From assembly GCA_964638515.1 (NCBI GenBank), contig CAZWZL010000006.1, positions 1 to 64,000 of the forward strand: a stretch of 64,000 bases of DNA. The letters run 5' to 3'. The stretch comes from CAYPGJ01 sp964638515 (GTDB lineage Bacteria; Planctomycetota; Phycisphaerae; Phycisphaerales; UBA1924). Numbering within the stretch: position 1 is the stretch's first letter; each line of letters starts with the position of its first letter. A program made the translations under genes and the position numbers. Below the pieces are notes generated by a model that saw only the letters and a program-made list of their open reading frames with translations, did not search any database and had not been told where the DNA came from. This document shows positions 55,085-63,919 of this stretch, in pieces.

Positions 55085-55849
55085 TTACGAGTGTGCGCCG
55101 CTCGCCCGCTGCTGCGCCGCACGCACGCGCAGGTTGATCAGCTCCACGCCGAGCGAGAACGCCATCGCGAAGTAGACATACCCGCGGCTCAGGTGCTGCC
55201 CGAGCCCGTCCGCCGTCAACAACACCCCGATCAGGATCAGGAACGACAACGCCAGCACCTTCACCGTCGGATGCCTCTCGACAAACCGGCTGATCGCTCC
55301 CGCAAACACCATCATCACCACCACGGCCACCACCACCGCGGCCACCATCACCGCGATCTCCTTCGCCATCCCCACGGCCGTGATCACCGAGTCCAGCGAG
55401 AACACGGCGTCCAGCAACAAGATCTGCGCGATGGCCATCCCAAAGCTCGCGGCCGCCTTGCCCGCCCCCGTTTCGTGCAACTCCGGCCCCTCCATCTTCG
55501 CGTGAATCTCCTTCGTCGCCTTCGCGATCAGAAAGAGCCCGCCCCCCAGCAGGATCAGGTCCTTTCCCGTAATGCTCTGCTCCAGCGGGACGCCCCACCC
55601 CGTGAGGTTCACCTCGAACAGCACCTTCGTCAGCCCCATCACCCATCCGATGGCCAGCAGCAACAGGATGCGCATCACCATGGCCAGCGCGAGCCCGATG
55701 TTCCTCGCGCGGCGCTGCTGTTCCTTGGGCAAGCGCGACGTCACCACCGCGATCACAATGATGTTGTCGATGCCGAGCACGATCTCGAGCGCGGCCAGCG
55801 TCAGAAAGGCGATCAGGTTTTCCGTGGTCAGCAGCGCAGCCAAGTCCAT
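55085..55849 (-). CDS. TerC-family integral membrane protein
   Basis: A 254-residue protein with seven or so helices. The TerC signature is clear: LIAFLTLAALEIVLGIDNIIVIAVVTSRLPKEQQRRARNIGLALA with the conserved Asp in GIDN, and IAQILLLDAVFSLDSVITAVGMA with the two Asp residues (FSLDSV) in the second half. The family is tied to tellurite resistance or manganese export and to co-translational metal loading of exported proteins; which applies here is unknown. ATG 55849 is chosen since GAGGA lies eight bases before it; the longer reading from 55930 is not supported. Confidence 0.9.
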   Translation of the reverse strand: MDLAALLTTENLIAFLTLAALEIVLGIDNIIVIAVVTSRLPKEQQRRARNIGLALAMVMRILLLLAIGWVMGLTKVLFEVNLTGWGVPLEQSITGKDLILLGGGLFLIAKATKEIHAKMEGPELHETGAGKAAASFGMAIAQILLLDAVFSLDSVITAVGMAKEIAVMVAAVVVAVVVMMVFAGAISRFVERHPTVKVLALSFLILIGVLLTADGLGQHLSRGYVYFAMAFSLGVELINLRVRAAQQRASGAHS

Positions 55850-55887
55850 GCGACACGTCCTCTCATCGATTAATGAGCCGACTGGAT

Positions 55888-58800
55888 TCAGAGTTCCGGC
55901 GCAAACCCCCGCCGCATCGTGTTCTCGCACGACGCCCGCGGCTCCACGAACTGGTGCAGGTAGTCGCGCCCGCCCGCCTTGCTCCCAACCCCCGACATCC
56001 CGAACCCTCCGAACGGCTGACGCCCCACCAGCGCGCCCGTGATCCCGCGATTCAGGTACAGATTCCCCACGCGGAACTCCCGCTTCGCACGCTCCAGATG
56101 GCTCGGCTTGCGCGAGTACACGCCCCCCGTCAGCTTGTACGCCGTCGAATTCGCCAACGCGAGCGCCTCGTCGAACGTGCGAACCTTCAGCACCGCCAGC
56201 ACCGGCCCGAAGATCTCCTCGCGCGCGATCACATGATCGGGAAGAACACCCGTGAAGATGTGCGGCCCCACGTAGGACCGGCCCGTCCGCTCCTCCAGCC
56301 CCGCCGGGACGGCCATCTCCAACGCCAGCGTCGACTCACGCTTCCCCACTTCGATGAACCGCCGGATGTTCGCGGCCGCTTCCGCGTCGATCACCGGGCC
56401 GATATCCGTGGCCGGGTCCGCCGGGTCCCCGATCACCAGCGCCTTCGTCGCCTCCAGCAACCGGCGCACAAAATCATCGTGCGCCGACTCCAGCACGATC
56501 GCCCGAGAGCACGCCGAGCACTTCTGACCCTGGAACCCGAACGCGCTCTGCCGAGCCCCCAGCACCGCCTCGTCAAGATCCGCCGACGCGTCCACGATGA
56601 GCGCGTTCTTCCCGCCCATCTCGCACACCACCTTTTTGACCTGCAGCTGCTCCTCCGTCGTCGTGCCCGCAGCCTTCACGATGTCCAGCCCCACGGCCTT
56701 CGAACCCGTGAACGCGATCAACGCCACGCGCGGGTCGCGCACCAGCGCCGCGCCCACCGTCTCCCCGGGCCCCGGCAGCAGGTGCAACGCCTGACGAGGA
56801 GTCCCCGCCTCGTACAGAATCTCCGTCATCACCCGCGCGATCCCCGGCGTCTGCTCCGCCGGCTTCACCACCACGGTGTTCCCCGTGGCCAGCGCCGCCA
56901 CCGTCATCCCCGCGCAGATCGCCAGCGGGAAGTTCCACGGCGAGATGACCGCCGCCACCCCGCGCGGCAGGTGCCACTGCTCGTCCAGCTCGCCGATAAA
57001 CCGCCCCAGACGCTCCCGATCAAACAGCGGCACGGAGCAACGCGCGTAGAACTCGCAGAAGTCGATCGCCTCGCAAACGTCCCCGTCCGCTTCGCGCCAC
57101 GTCTTTCCCGCCTCCTGGATCAAAATGCTCGACAGCTCATCGCGCCGCTGGCGCATGATCCCCGCCGCGCGCACCAGCATGTTCGCGCGCGTCCGCGCCG
57201 ATTCATCCCGCCACTTGGGGAAGAATTCCAGCGCCGTCCCCACCGCGCGCCGCGCGTCCTCGGCCGTCGAGTTGTTCGCCACCGAAGGCACGCGCGCCCG
57301 CAGCAACGCCTCCGCAAACCGCTCACGATGATCCCGGCGCGCAAAGTCGCGCAGCGGCTCGTTGAAGAACGGCCGCCCGTCCCCCACCCCCTCGACCGCG
57401 GGAGACAGCTCGTGACGCTCCGGCGCCAGCGTGCACAGGTCCGGCTTGGTCACGGGCTGCGTGGTGCCGTCCGCCGGCCCGTGGGGACTCCGCAGCAGCA
57501 GCCCCTCATCCGCCTGATCCATAAATCCGGCCTTCAACCAGCTCTCGTTGCTCGTGTTCTCCAGCAAGCGGCGAACGAGGTACGCCATCCCCGGAATCAT
57601 CTCTCCCACCGGCACATACTCGCGCACCCGCAGGCCCATCGCCTCGCCGGCGACCTTCAGCTCGTCCGCCATCCCGTGCAGCATCTGGAGCTCGATCGCG
57701 CTCCAGGGGAGCCCGCGCGCCTCGGCCCCGGCGAGCGCGGCCGCGATCGAACGAACGTTGTGGGACCCCAGCGCAAGACGCACGCCCCCCTCCTTCTCGC
57801 TCCGGGGCGCCGCATCGAGGAATACCTCTGCCATCCGTTCAAAGCAAGCGTCCGTCTCGCGCTTCGTGTTCCACACCGGGCACGCCCAGCCCTCCTTCTC
57901 CGCGTTGATCGTCTCGTAATCCCAGTACGCCCCCTTCACCAATCGCACCGTCACCTGACGGCCGCTCCTTCGCGCCCACTCCGCAACCCGGCGCGCATCC
58001 TCCACGCCGGACTTCAGATACGCCTGCATCGCCAGACCGGCGTGGAAATCCACCATCTCGCAGCAGTGCTGGAAGAACTCGATCGTGAAGTCCTTCAGCG
58101 CGAACTGCTCCATGTCGAAGTTCACGAACACGCCCCGGTCCCGCGCCGCCTCGAGGATCGGGCGGATCCGGCGCGTCAGGTCCTCCATCGCCATCCCGCC
58201 CTTCATGGCATCGCACCGCGGCGACAGCGACGACACCTTGATCGACACGTTGACCCTCGGCACATCCCCGAGGTGGTCTCGCTCCAAACGCTCGTCACGC
58301 TTCCAGCTCGACACCTCACCAGGCAGCTCTCGCACCAGATCCAGATACTTGTCGCGATAGGCGTCCGCCTCCTCGTCGCTCACGCACGCCTCGCCCAGCA
58401 GGTCCACGCTGAACGCGATCCCGTCGGACCAGAGCGCCTTCAGGCCGGGCAACGCGCTCCGAGCGTCCGTGCCCGCGATGAACTTCCCGGCCATGCTCTT
58501 GATCTGCGACGACATCGTCGACGCCAGCAGACCCTTGGCGATGCCGCCCGCCCGGAGACCGAGGTCGAACCCGGCCGGAAGCGTCACCCCCGGCTGCGTC
58601 AGATAGTCCGTCAGGTGCTCGTGCACCATCTCCGAAGTCGTCAGCGTCGGATACGCATCGACGAATCGGAACAACTGCACCTTGAACGCCTGATCCTTCA
58701 TCGACCAGTTCATCAGCTTGTCGGACCAGAACTTGCCCGAGAGCATCCCGGCCTTGCCGCCGCGAGCGCGCGCGAGCATGTCGCGACCGATCTCCTGGAT

Positions 58801-58926
58801 CCGACCCTCATCGGCCGGCCCCCCGGACCCACCCGGGCGAACGCCCGCGGGCGCGGCCACGCCGAGGCCAGCCACGCTGCCCGAACTCTGCGACGACTTC
58901 CCACCCCGACGCGTGAACAACGCCAT
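55888..58926 (-). CDS. putA: Bifunctional proline dehydrogenase/glutamate-semialdehyde dehydrogenase PutA
   Basis: A 1012-residue enzyme that oxidises proline to glutamate. The N-terminal FAD-dependent proline dehydrogenase domain has VNVSIKVSSLSPRCD, FVNFDMEQF and MRLVKGAYWDYE (about 110-480). The C-terminal aldehyde dehydrogenase domain has ISPWNFPLAICAGM, FTGSKAVG, CEMGGKNALIVD with the catalytic Glu, and the catalytic Cys in GQKCSACSR. It lacks the ribbon-helix-helix DNA-binding domain of E. coli PutA, so it does not regulate itself. ATG 58926 is supported by GGAG about ten bases upstream. A 1126-residue open frame on the opposite strand is a shadow. Confidence 0.96.
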   Translation of the reverse strand: MALFTRRGGKSSQSSGSVAGLGVAAPAGVRPGGSGGPADEGRIQEIGRDMLARARGGKAGMLSGKFWSDKLMNWSMKDQAFKVQLFRFVDAYPTLTTSEMVHEHLTDYLTQPGVTLPAGFDLGLRAGGIAKGLLASTMSSQIKSMAGKFIAGTDARSALPGLKALWSDGIAFSVDLLGEACVSDEEADAYRDKYLDLVRELPGEVSSWKRDERLERDHLGDVPRVNVSIKVSSLSPRCDAMKGGMAMEDLTRRIRPILEAARDRGVFVNFDMEQFALKDFTIEFFQHCCEMVDFHAGLAMQAYLKSGVEDARRVAEWARRSGRQVTVRLVKGAYWDYETINAEKEGWACPVWNTKRETDACFERMAEVFLDAAPRSEKEGGVRLALGSHNVRSIAAALAGAEARGLPWSAIELQMLHGMADELKVAGEAMGLRVREYVPVGEMIPGMAYLVRRLLENTSNESWLKAGFMDQADEGLLLRSPHGPADGTTQPVTKPDLCTLAPERHELSPAVEGVGDGRPFFNEPLRDFARRDHRERFAEALLRARVPSVANNSTAEDARRAVGTALEFFPKWRDESARTRANMLVRAAGIMRQRRDELSSILIQEAGKTWREADGDVCEAIDFCEFYARCSVPLFDRERLGRFIGELDEQWHLPRGVAAVISPWNFPLAICAGMTVAALATGNTVVVKPAEQTPGIARVMTEILYEAGTPRQALHLLPGPGETVGAALVRDPRVALIAFTGSKAVGLDIVKAAGTTTEEQLQVKKVVCEMGGKNALIVDASADLDEAVLGARQSAFGFQGQKCSACSRAIVLESAHDDFVRRLLEATKALVIGDPADPATDIGPVIDAEAAANIRRFIEVGKRESTLALEMAVPAGLEERTGRSYVGPHIFTGVLPDHVIAREEIFGPVLAVLKVRTFDEALALANSTAYKLTGGVYSRKPSHLERAKREFRVGNLYLNRGITGALVGRQPFGGFGMSGVGSKAGGRDYLHQFVEPRASCENTMRRGFAPEL

Positions 58927-58990
58927 GCCCGAAGGTCTCCATGCGTGCGAAAGCCCGCCATCGTACCCGCCCGCCCCACCCCCATGACTC

Positions 58991-59019
58991 TTGAACGAGA
59001 TGCCCGCCCTTGTCAGAAT
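58991..59019 (+). promoter_or_regulatory. Promoter for a leaderless small membrane protein mRNA
   Basis: TTGAAC (58991-58996), a 17-base spacer and CAGAAT (59014-59019); the ATG at 59027 is seven bases further, where transcription should start. Confidence 0.6.
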
Positions 59020-59026
59020 CTCCCCC

Positions 59027-59269
59027 ATGTCTCAGGGCTACGGCAAGGCGTTCGGCCTCGGCGGACTCGGGTGCCTCGGAGGCGTGATCCTGCTCGCCGT
59101 CATCGGAAGTGCCATCGGCGGAACCGTCACCGTCGACAATCCACCCTGCCTCGTCCTGTTCCTGTTCGCACTCGGGGGAGCAGCCGGACTCTTGGTGAAC
59201 TTCATCTACAGAAGAGGTCGGCGGGACGCCGCTCGCAACCCAACGGTGGATGACTATTTCGACCCCTAG
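59027..59269 (+). CDS. Small two-helix membrane protein, 80 aa
   Basis: The product has a Gly-rich first helix (GLGGLGCLGGVILLAVIGSAIGGTV), a short loop, and a second helix (PCLVLFLFALGGAAGLLVNFIY) with a basic and acidic C-terminal tail (RRGRRDAARNPTVDDYFDP). There is no recognised family. Its start is supported by a full promoter (TTGAAC, CAGAAT) that places the transcription start at the ATG. It is divergent from putA and lies 37 bases before the mnmA start. Confidence 0.65.
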   Translation: MSQGYGKAFGLGGLGCLGGVILLAVIGSAIGGTVTVDNPPCLVLFLFALGGAAGLLVNFIYRRGRRDAARNPTVDDYFDP

Positions 59270-59306
59270 GCAAACTGTTCCGCGCCCCTACGATCTCCCC
59301 GATCCC

Positions 59307-60485
59307 ATGCCCCCCTCCCGCGAAAAAGTCCTCCTCGCCATGTCCGGCGGGGTCGATTCCTCCGTCGCAGCGGCCCTCCTCCTCGAGCAGGGCTACGACG
59401 TCGTGGGCTGCTTCATGCGCCTCGGCTCGCCCGGCGAAGATCTCGATATCCCGACCCGGGCCGAGACCTGCGCCGCCCCTTCCAAGATCGGCCATCAGGG
59501 CTGCTGCTCCGTGGGCGATGCGGCCGACGCCCGGGCCGTGGCCGCCCTGCTCGATATCCCGCTCTACGTCTGCAACTTCAAACGCGACTTCGCGCGCGTG
59601 ATGGACTATTTCGCCGACGAGTACGCTCAGGGAAGGACGCCCAACCCCTGCATCCGCTGCAACGACTGGCTCAAGTTCGGCAAGCTCCACGAGTACGCGA
59701 AGCAGCTCGGCGCCCGCTACGTCGCGTCGGGCCACTACGCCCGACTCGACAGCGCCGATCCGGATCGCCCGAGACTCTACCGCGGCGTCGATGCCGACAA
59801 GGACCAGTCCTACGTGCTCTTCGGCGCTCGTCCGGAGCGCCTACGCGACATGCTGCTGCCCATCGGCGATTTCACCAAGCCGCGCATCCGGGAGATGGCG
59901 CAGACGCTCCGCCTTCCGGTCTTCAACAAGCCCGATTCGCAGGAAATCTGCTTCGTGCCGGACAACGACTACGCCCGATTCGTGGAATCCGTGCGCCCGG
60001 AATTGGCGCAAGGCGACGAGGCGGGCGAGATCGTGCACGCCGGGTCGGGCGAGCGGCTCGGGTCTCACCCCGGCCACCACCACTTCACCATCGGTCAGCG
60101 TCGCGGGCTCGGGCTCTCTTCCGCCATCCCCCTCTACGTGCTGCGCAAGGACACCGAGTCCAATACCGTCACCGTCGGCCCGCGCGAGCTGCTGCGCACC
60201 CGGCGCTGCGCCGCGCGCGACGTGAACTGGCTCGTCGATCCGGCCCGGTTTTCCGAGCCTGCATCGTGCCTCGCACAAACACGCGCACACGCCCGTCCGG
60301 CCAAGGCGACAGTGCGTGTGGACATCGAGCAGGATCGACTCGATATCGAGTTTCTCGACCCCGTCGATGCCGTCGCCCCCGGCCAGGCCGCCGTGTGCTA
60401 CGGCGACGGCGCCCGATTCCCCTCCGATGAATTGCTGGGCGGGGGCTGGATCCACGAGGTCCGCCGCGATCACGAACACCCCTGA
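59307..60485 (+). CDS. mnmA: tRNA-specific 2-thiouridylase MnmA
   Basis: A 392-residue ATP-pyrophosphatase that thiolates U34 of tRNA-Lys, -Glu and -Gln. The PP-loop is SGGVDSS (13-19); the catalytic Cys pair sits in TPNPCIRCNDWLKFG and SQEICFVPD; DKDQSYVLFG and HHFTIGQRRGLGLSS are typical. An extra segment of about 20 residues (DLDIPTRAETCAAPSKIGHQGCCSVGDA) with three Cys lies before the second strand. ATG 59307 is preferred: the family starts there and TACGAT is 12 bases upstream. The convergent sigma gene ends 72 bases away across a hairpin at 60503-60528. Confidence 0.95.
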   Translation: MPPSREKVLLAMSGGVDSSVAAALLLEQGYDVVGCFMRLGSPGEDLDIPTRAETCAAPSKIGHQGCCSVGDAADARAVAALLDIPLYVCNFKRDFARVMDYFADEYAQGRTPNPCIRCNDWLKFGKLHEYAKQLGARYVASGHYARLDSADPDRPRLYRGVDADKDQSYVLFGARPERLRDMLLPIGDFTKPRIREMAQTLRLPVFNKPDSQEICFVPDNDYARFVESVRPELAQGDEAGEIVHAGSGERLGSHPGHHHFTIGQRRGLGLSSAIPLYVLRKDTESNTVTVGPRELLRTRRCAARDVNWLVDPARFSEPASCLAQTRAHARPAKATVRVDIEQDRLDIEFLDPVDAVAPGQAAVCYGDGARFPSDELLGGGWIHEVRRDHEHP

Positions 60486-60502
60486 CGCCCGCCCAATGCA
60501 AA

Positions 60503-60528
60503 GCCCCCGACGATGGCTCGCCGGGGGC
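60503..60528 (-). terminator. Convergent-gene hairpin terminator after mnmA and the sigma factor gene
   Basis: GCCCCCGACGA (60503-60513) pairs with TCGCCGGGGGC (60518-60528), one mismatch, four-base loop. On the minus strand it is followed by TTTGCATTGG, on the plus strand by no clear U tract, so it most likely ends the sigma factor transcript. Confidence 0.5.
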
Positions 60529-60557
60529 GGGAATACTTCAATCAGTTCCGACCAGGA

Positions 60558-61733
60558 TCAGTTCAGCGATGCGGCGATCGTTGCGGCGAGGTCTCCCGAC
60601 ACCTGCGCGCCGTCGCCGTTTTCGTCCGTCGGCGGCGCCATCGTGCCGAGGTAATGCACCTCCAGTTGCAGGCGGATCTTCTCGAGCGCCTTGTTCTGGA
60701 TCTGACGCACCCGCTCCTTCGTCACGCCGATGATCCGTCCGACCTGCTCGAGCGTGAGGGTCTTCTCCGTCTCTTCACCCTCCAGACCGAACCGGTGCGA
60801 AATCACCGTCTTCTCGATCTCCGAAAGCTCAGCGCTGTTCTCCGACACGATCCGGCGGACCTCCTCCGCCGCGTCCTTCTCAAACTCCTCCCGCTTCCGC
60901 TCAACGAAGTCGGACTTCTCGAGCTTCGGGTCGAAGTCGGTCGGGAAACGCTGCCGGTGCTTGCTGAGCTTCATGCCCTGACGGCTGAACGCCTTGAGTA
61001 TGGCTCGGCACGCGTACGTCGAAAACTTGAACCCGCGTCCGCAGTCGAACTTGTCCACCGCGCGGAGCAGGGCCATGTTGCCCTCAGAGACCAGATCGGC
61101 AAAGTCCACCTCGCTCATCCGCGTGCGCTTGGCCATGGCCAGCACCAGCGCGAGGTTGGTGTTCGCGATCTGCTCGCGAAGCCGATTCGCCTTCCGGCGC
61201 CAACGCAGCATCTCCTCGGCCTGCTCGGACGTCGGCTTGCGGTCCGGAGTCGACCAGATCTCTTTCTGAAGCTCGCCGATCCGGTGACGGGCGTAGTTGT
61301 ACTGAAGGAACAGCACCCGCTCCTCGGCCGCCGTGAGAATCACCTGCTCCGACGACTTGTACTCGCGCGATCGCGAAGGACTGATGTCGTCCATCACCGG
61401 GTGATACCACGACGTATCAGGCTTACGGATATCCGGCGCCTCGTCGTAAATGCGCTGCTCGGCGCCGTCCTTGCGAAACTCCGGGCTGTCGATGTAGTCC
61501 TGCTCCACCGTCAGCATGTCTTGGAGGAGCAACTCCTCCTCGTGGCTGAACCGGCGAGCCCCCTTCTTCGATTCCATCTCGCTGCCGCGCGACACGATCA
61601 CCGCCCCGGCCGAACGACGACGCGTCTGCTCCAGCGGCGAAAGTCGGCGCACCGACCCCACCCCGCCCCCCGGCACGAGTGACGGCTCACCCGGGCCCTT
61701 CGCCCGCGTTGCCCCGTCCCGTCTCACTCGCAT
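60558..61733 (-). CDS. Sigma-70 family factor, primary-like (RpoD-related)
   Basis: About 391 residues. Region 2 is well conserved: NTNLALVLAMAKRTRMSEVDFADLVSEGNMALLRAVDKFDCGRGFKFSTYACRAILKAFSRQ. Region 4 has TLTLEQVGRIIGVTKERVRQIQNKALEKIR. A region-3-like helix (LEKSDFVERKREEFEKDAAEEVRRIVSENSAELSEIEKTV) lies between. N-terminal region 1.1 is missing, and about 120 residues of basic, flexible sequence precede TAAEERVLFLQYNYARHRIGELQK, so it is group 2 or a divergent primary factor. ATG 61733 is used, with AGGA four bases away; a longer start at 61925 is less likely. An ECF-type promoter may lie at 61928-61956. Confidence 0.85.
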   Translation of the reverse strand: MRVRRDGATRAKGPGEPSLVPGGGVGSVRRLSPLEQTRRRSAGAVIVSRGSEMESKKGARRFSHEEELLLQDMLTVEQDYIDSPEFRKDGAEQRIYDEAPDIRKPDTSWYHPVMDDISPSRSREYKSSEQVILTAAEERVLFLQYNYARHRIGELQKEIWSTPDRKPTSEQAEEMLRWRRKANRLREQIANTNLALVLAMAKRTRMSEVDFADLVSEGNMALLRAVDKFDCGRGFKFSTYACRAILKAFSRQGMKLSKHRQRFPTDFDPKLEKSDFVERKREEFEKDAAEEVRRIVSENSAELSEIEKTVISHRFGLEGEETEKTLTLEQVGRIIGVTKERVRQIQNKALEKIRLQLEVHYLGTMAPPTDENGDGAQVSGDLAATIAASLN

Positions 61734-62240
61734 GCGTCCTGCTACCACGTTGATCCAGCCTTCCTTCAAATCAGTCGAGACACTCACTCCATCCCGGCTC
61801 CAACCGAGATCGGGCATCCACCTTTCATCCGGCGAAAAACGGACCACACCACCCGCCCGCTCTGGCTCGCCCCTCGATCCCGAAGTCCGTTCGGGTTTCG
61901 ATAGGGGTCGCTCCGTGCCGGACACCCTTCATACGGCCCCAGCCACGAAAAGTTCCTCTTTGGAACGAATCTAAATCGAGGCCACAGACTAACAGCAATC
62001 CGCCCCCGAGCAACTCAATTCCTCCCGCTTTCGTCACCATACCTGTCACGCTGGCAGTCTCCCGCACCATCCCCCACGCCCGATTGTTCGAATCCCCCGC
62101 CCCCCGGTTTCGATTGATCTTCAAACAACTCTCATCACATCACAGCACTCGCGCGCGCCCGTTTTCCCTATCCTGCGTGTCGCACGCTCCCGGCTTGGGA
62201 GCAACCATTCTTCAAGCCCCCCAGATCCAAGGAGGCATCC
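61734..62240. other. 507-base intergenic region between divergent sigma factor and sodB genes
   Basis: No supported gene. On the minus strand, GGAACTT (61956-61950) and TATGAA (61933-61928), 16 bases apart, look like a promoter with an ECF-type -35; GTTCC-N5-GGAAC (61952-61966) is a small palindrome there. On the plus strand TATCCT (62169-62174) might be a sodB -10 without a clear -35. The low-complexity C-rich middle holds nothing else visible. Confidence 0.4.
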
Positions 62241-62879
62241 ATGCCTTTTACGCTCCCCGATCTCCCGTTCCCGCACAACGCGTTCGAGCCGCACATCGAC
62301 GCCGCCACGATGCAGATCCACCACTCCAAGCATCACGCCGCGTACGTCAACAACGCCAACAAGGCCCTCGAAGGAACCAAGTTCGCTGACATGTCCCCTG
62401 AGGACGTGCTGCGCAGCCTCAAGGATCTCCCGGACGAGAAGCGCGCCCCCGTCCGCAACAACGCGGGCGGGCACGTCAACCATTCACTGTTCTGGAACGT
62501 CATGGCCCCGGCCGGCAAGGGCGGCGGCGGCGCACCATCGGGGCCTCTCGCCGACGCCATCACCAAGGCATTCGGCTCCCTCGACAAGTTCAAGGAGCAG
62601 TTCGCCAACGCCGCAGCCACTCGATTCGGCTCCGGATGGGCATGGCTCTGCGTCAAGAACGGCTCGCTGGTCGTCTGCTCAACCCCGAATCAGGACAACC
62701 CGATCATGGGCGAGGCCATCGCAGGCTGCGGCGGCACCCCGATCCTCGGGCTCGACGTCTGGGAACACGCGTATTACCTGAACTATCAGAACCGCCGCCC
62801 CGACTACGTGGCCGCCTGGTGGAACGTCGTGAACTGGGCCAAAGTCGGCCAGAACTTCACCGCCGCGATGAAGGCTTAA
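62241..62879 (+). CDS. Superoxide dismutase, Fe/Mn type
   Basis: A 212-residue enzyme that dismutates superoxide. The metal ligands are visible: His in MQIHHSKHHAAYV, His in NHSLFWNVM, and Asp and His in LDVWEHAYYLNYQNRRPDYVAAWWNVVNW. Which metal is used cannot be read with confidence. AAGGAGG about six bases before the ATG gives a strong ribosome site. The stop codon TAA overlaps the tilS stop on the opposite strand within TTAA. Confidence 0.95.
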   Translation: MPFTLPDLPFPHNAFEPHIDAATMQIHHSKHHAAYVNNANKALEGTKFADMSPEDVLRSLKDLPDEKRAPVRNNAGGHVNHSLFWNVMAPAGKGGGGAPSGPLADAITKAFGSLDKFKEQFANAAATRFGSGWAWLCVKNGSLVVCSTPNQDNPIMGEAIAGCGGTPILGLDVWEHAYYLNYQNRRPDYVAAWWNVVNWAKVGQNFTAAMKA

Positions 62880-63907
62880 CGCTCCAGCCTCGACATCTCG
62901 ACGCGCCGCGCTCCGACGCGCACCTCGACGCCCACGCCCCACTCGAATCGCCTCGGCTCCGCGCGGTGGTCGCGCACCGCGCGCACCGCCGGCCCCACGA
63001 TCCGCTCGCCCAGCCGGTCGGCCCCGCGCCCGCGCGCCAATCCAATCGCCGCGCGACGCAACCCGGCCCCCACCACCACCGCGCGCTCCCCACGCAGCGC
63101 ATCACGATCCCACTCGAGCGCCTCGCCGAACACGCAAATCGCGCGCTCTTCGATCAGCCCCGCCGCGTCCCGCAACATCGCAGCCGCACGCGCCGCGCGC
63201 TTGGGCGCGCCCGGCCGCAGCGCGGCGAGATCGCGAAGCGGCCCGTGCCGCACCCGCGCTCGCGCGCGCGCCACGTCCGCGTTGGTCGCGTCCTCGCGCC
63301 ACACCACGCCCTCGCGCGAGCACACCTCCCTGGCTTCCGCGCGCGACACCCCGAGCATCGGGCGAATCAGCCACACGCCGCCCCCCAGCCCCCGACGCGC
63401 CGCCACGCCCGCGAGCCCACGCAGCCCCGCCCCGCGAACCATCGCCAACACCATGCTCTCCCATTGATCGTCCGCATGATGCCCCGTCACCACGAGCCTG
63501 CCGCCCGCCTCTGCGGCCATCGCGCGCAACGCCCCGTACCGCGCCCGACGCAACGAAGCCTCCACGTTCTGCCCCTCGCCCGCCCGCACTCTCGTTTCCG
63601 CGAACGCCAGCCCCAGCCGATCCGCGAGCGCACGCGCCGCGTCCCGGTCGGCCTCCTCTTCGTCCAACCGGCGCATGCCGTGCAGAACGTGGCCCACGAC
63701 AAGCCGGTCCGTCGCGCTTCGCAGCGCCAGTAACAACGCCGTTGAATCCGCCCCACCGGAGCACGCCACCACCGTATGCCCCACGCGCGCCGGATCCCCC
63801 CCGACCGCCTCCCGTCCAAGCGCCCGCCAGCGCGCCACCATCTCGCGCACGGCCGCCGAGCGCGCCGTGGCCGAAGAAACCGGCTTTGTCCCGTTTGTCG
63901 AGCCCAC
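62876..63907 (-). CDS. tilS: tRNA(Ile)-lysidine synthase TilS
   Basis: A 343-residue N-type ATP-pyrophosphatase that puts lysidine at C34 of tRNA-Ile(CAU). The PP-loop is CSGGADSTALL (49-59); VVGHVLHGMR, GEGQNVEASLRRARYGALRAMA and VTGHHADDQWESMVLAMVRGAG match the family, although the last usually reads HxxDDxxET. Start GTG 63907 is chosen over an upstream TTG at 63964: TATGAT lies exactly six bases before it, without a ribosome site. The C-terminal domain is short and Arg/Ala-rich. It converges with the sodB-type gene, stops overlapping. Confidence 0.9.
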   Translation of the reverse strand: MGSTNGTKPVSSATARSAAVREMVARWRALGREAVGGDPARVGHTVVACSGGADSTALLLALRSATDRLVVGHVLHGMRRLDEEEADRDAARALADRLGLAFAETRVRAGEGQNVEASLRRARYGALRAMAAEAGGRLVVTGHHADDQWESMVLAMVRGAGLRGLAGVAARRGLGGGVWLIRPMLGVSRAEAREVCSREGVVWREDATNADVARARARVRHGPLRDLAALRPGAPKRAARAAAMLRDAAGLIEERAICVFGEALEWDRDALRGERAVVVGAGLRRAAIGLARGRGADRLGERIVGPAVRAVRDHRAEPRRFEWGVGVEVRVGARRVEMSRLER

Positions 63908-63913
63908 CGATCG

Positions 63914-63919
63914 ATCATA
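63914..63919 (-). promoter_or_regulatory. Candidate -10 element for leaderless tilS mRNA
   Basis: TATGAT on the minus strand ends exactly six bases before the GTG at 63907. Confidence 0.5.

Noticed and set aside
55873..59253. A 1126-codon open frame on the plus strand opposite putA
   Set aside because: It is Arg/Pro/His-rich, without any recognisable domain, and mirrors putA. In this GC-rich sequence the third frame of real genes rarely meets stops.
61734..61925. 64 extra N-terminal codons of the sigma factor
   Set aside because: No family similarity, odd composition, and no ribosome site before the ATG at 61925.
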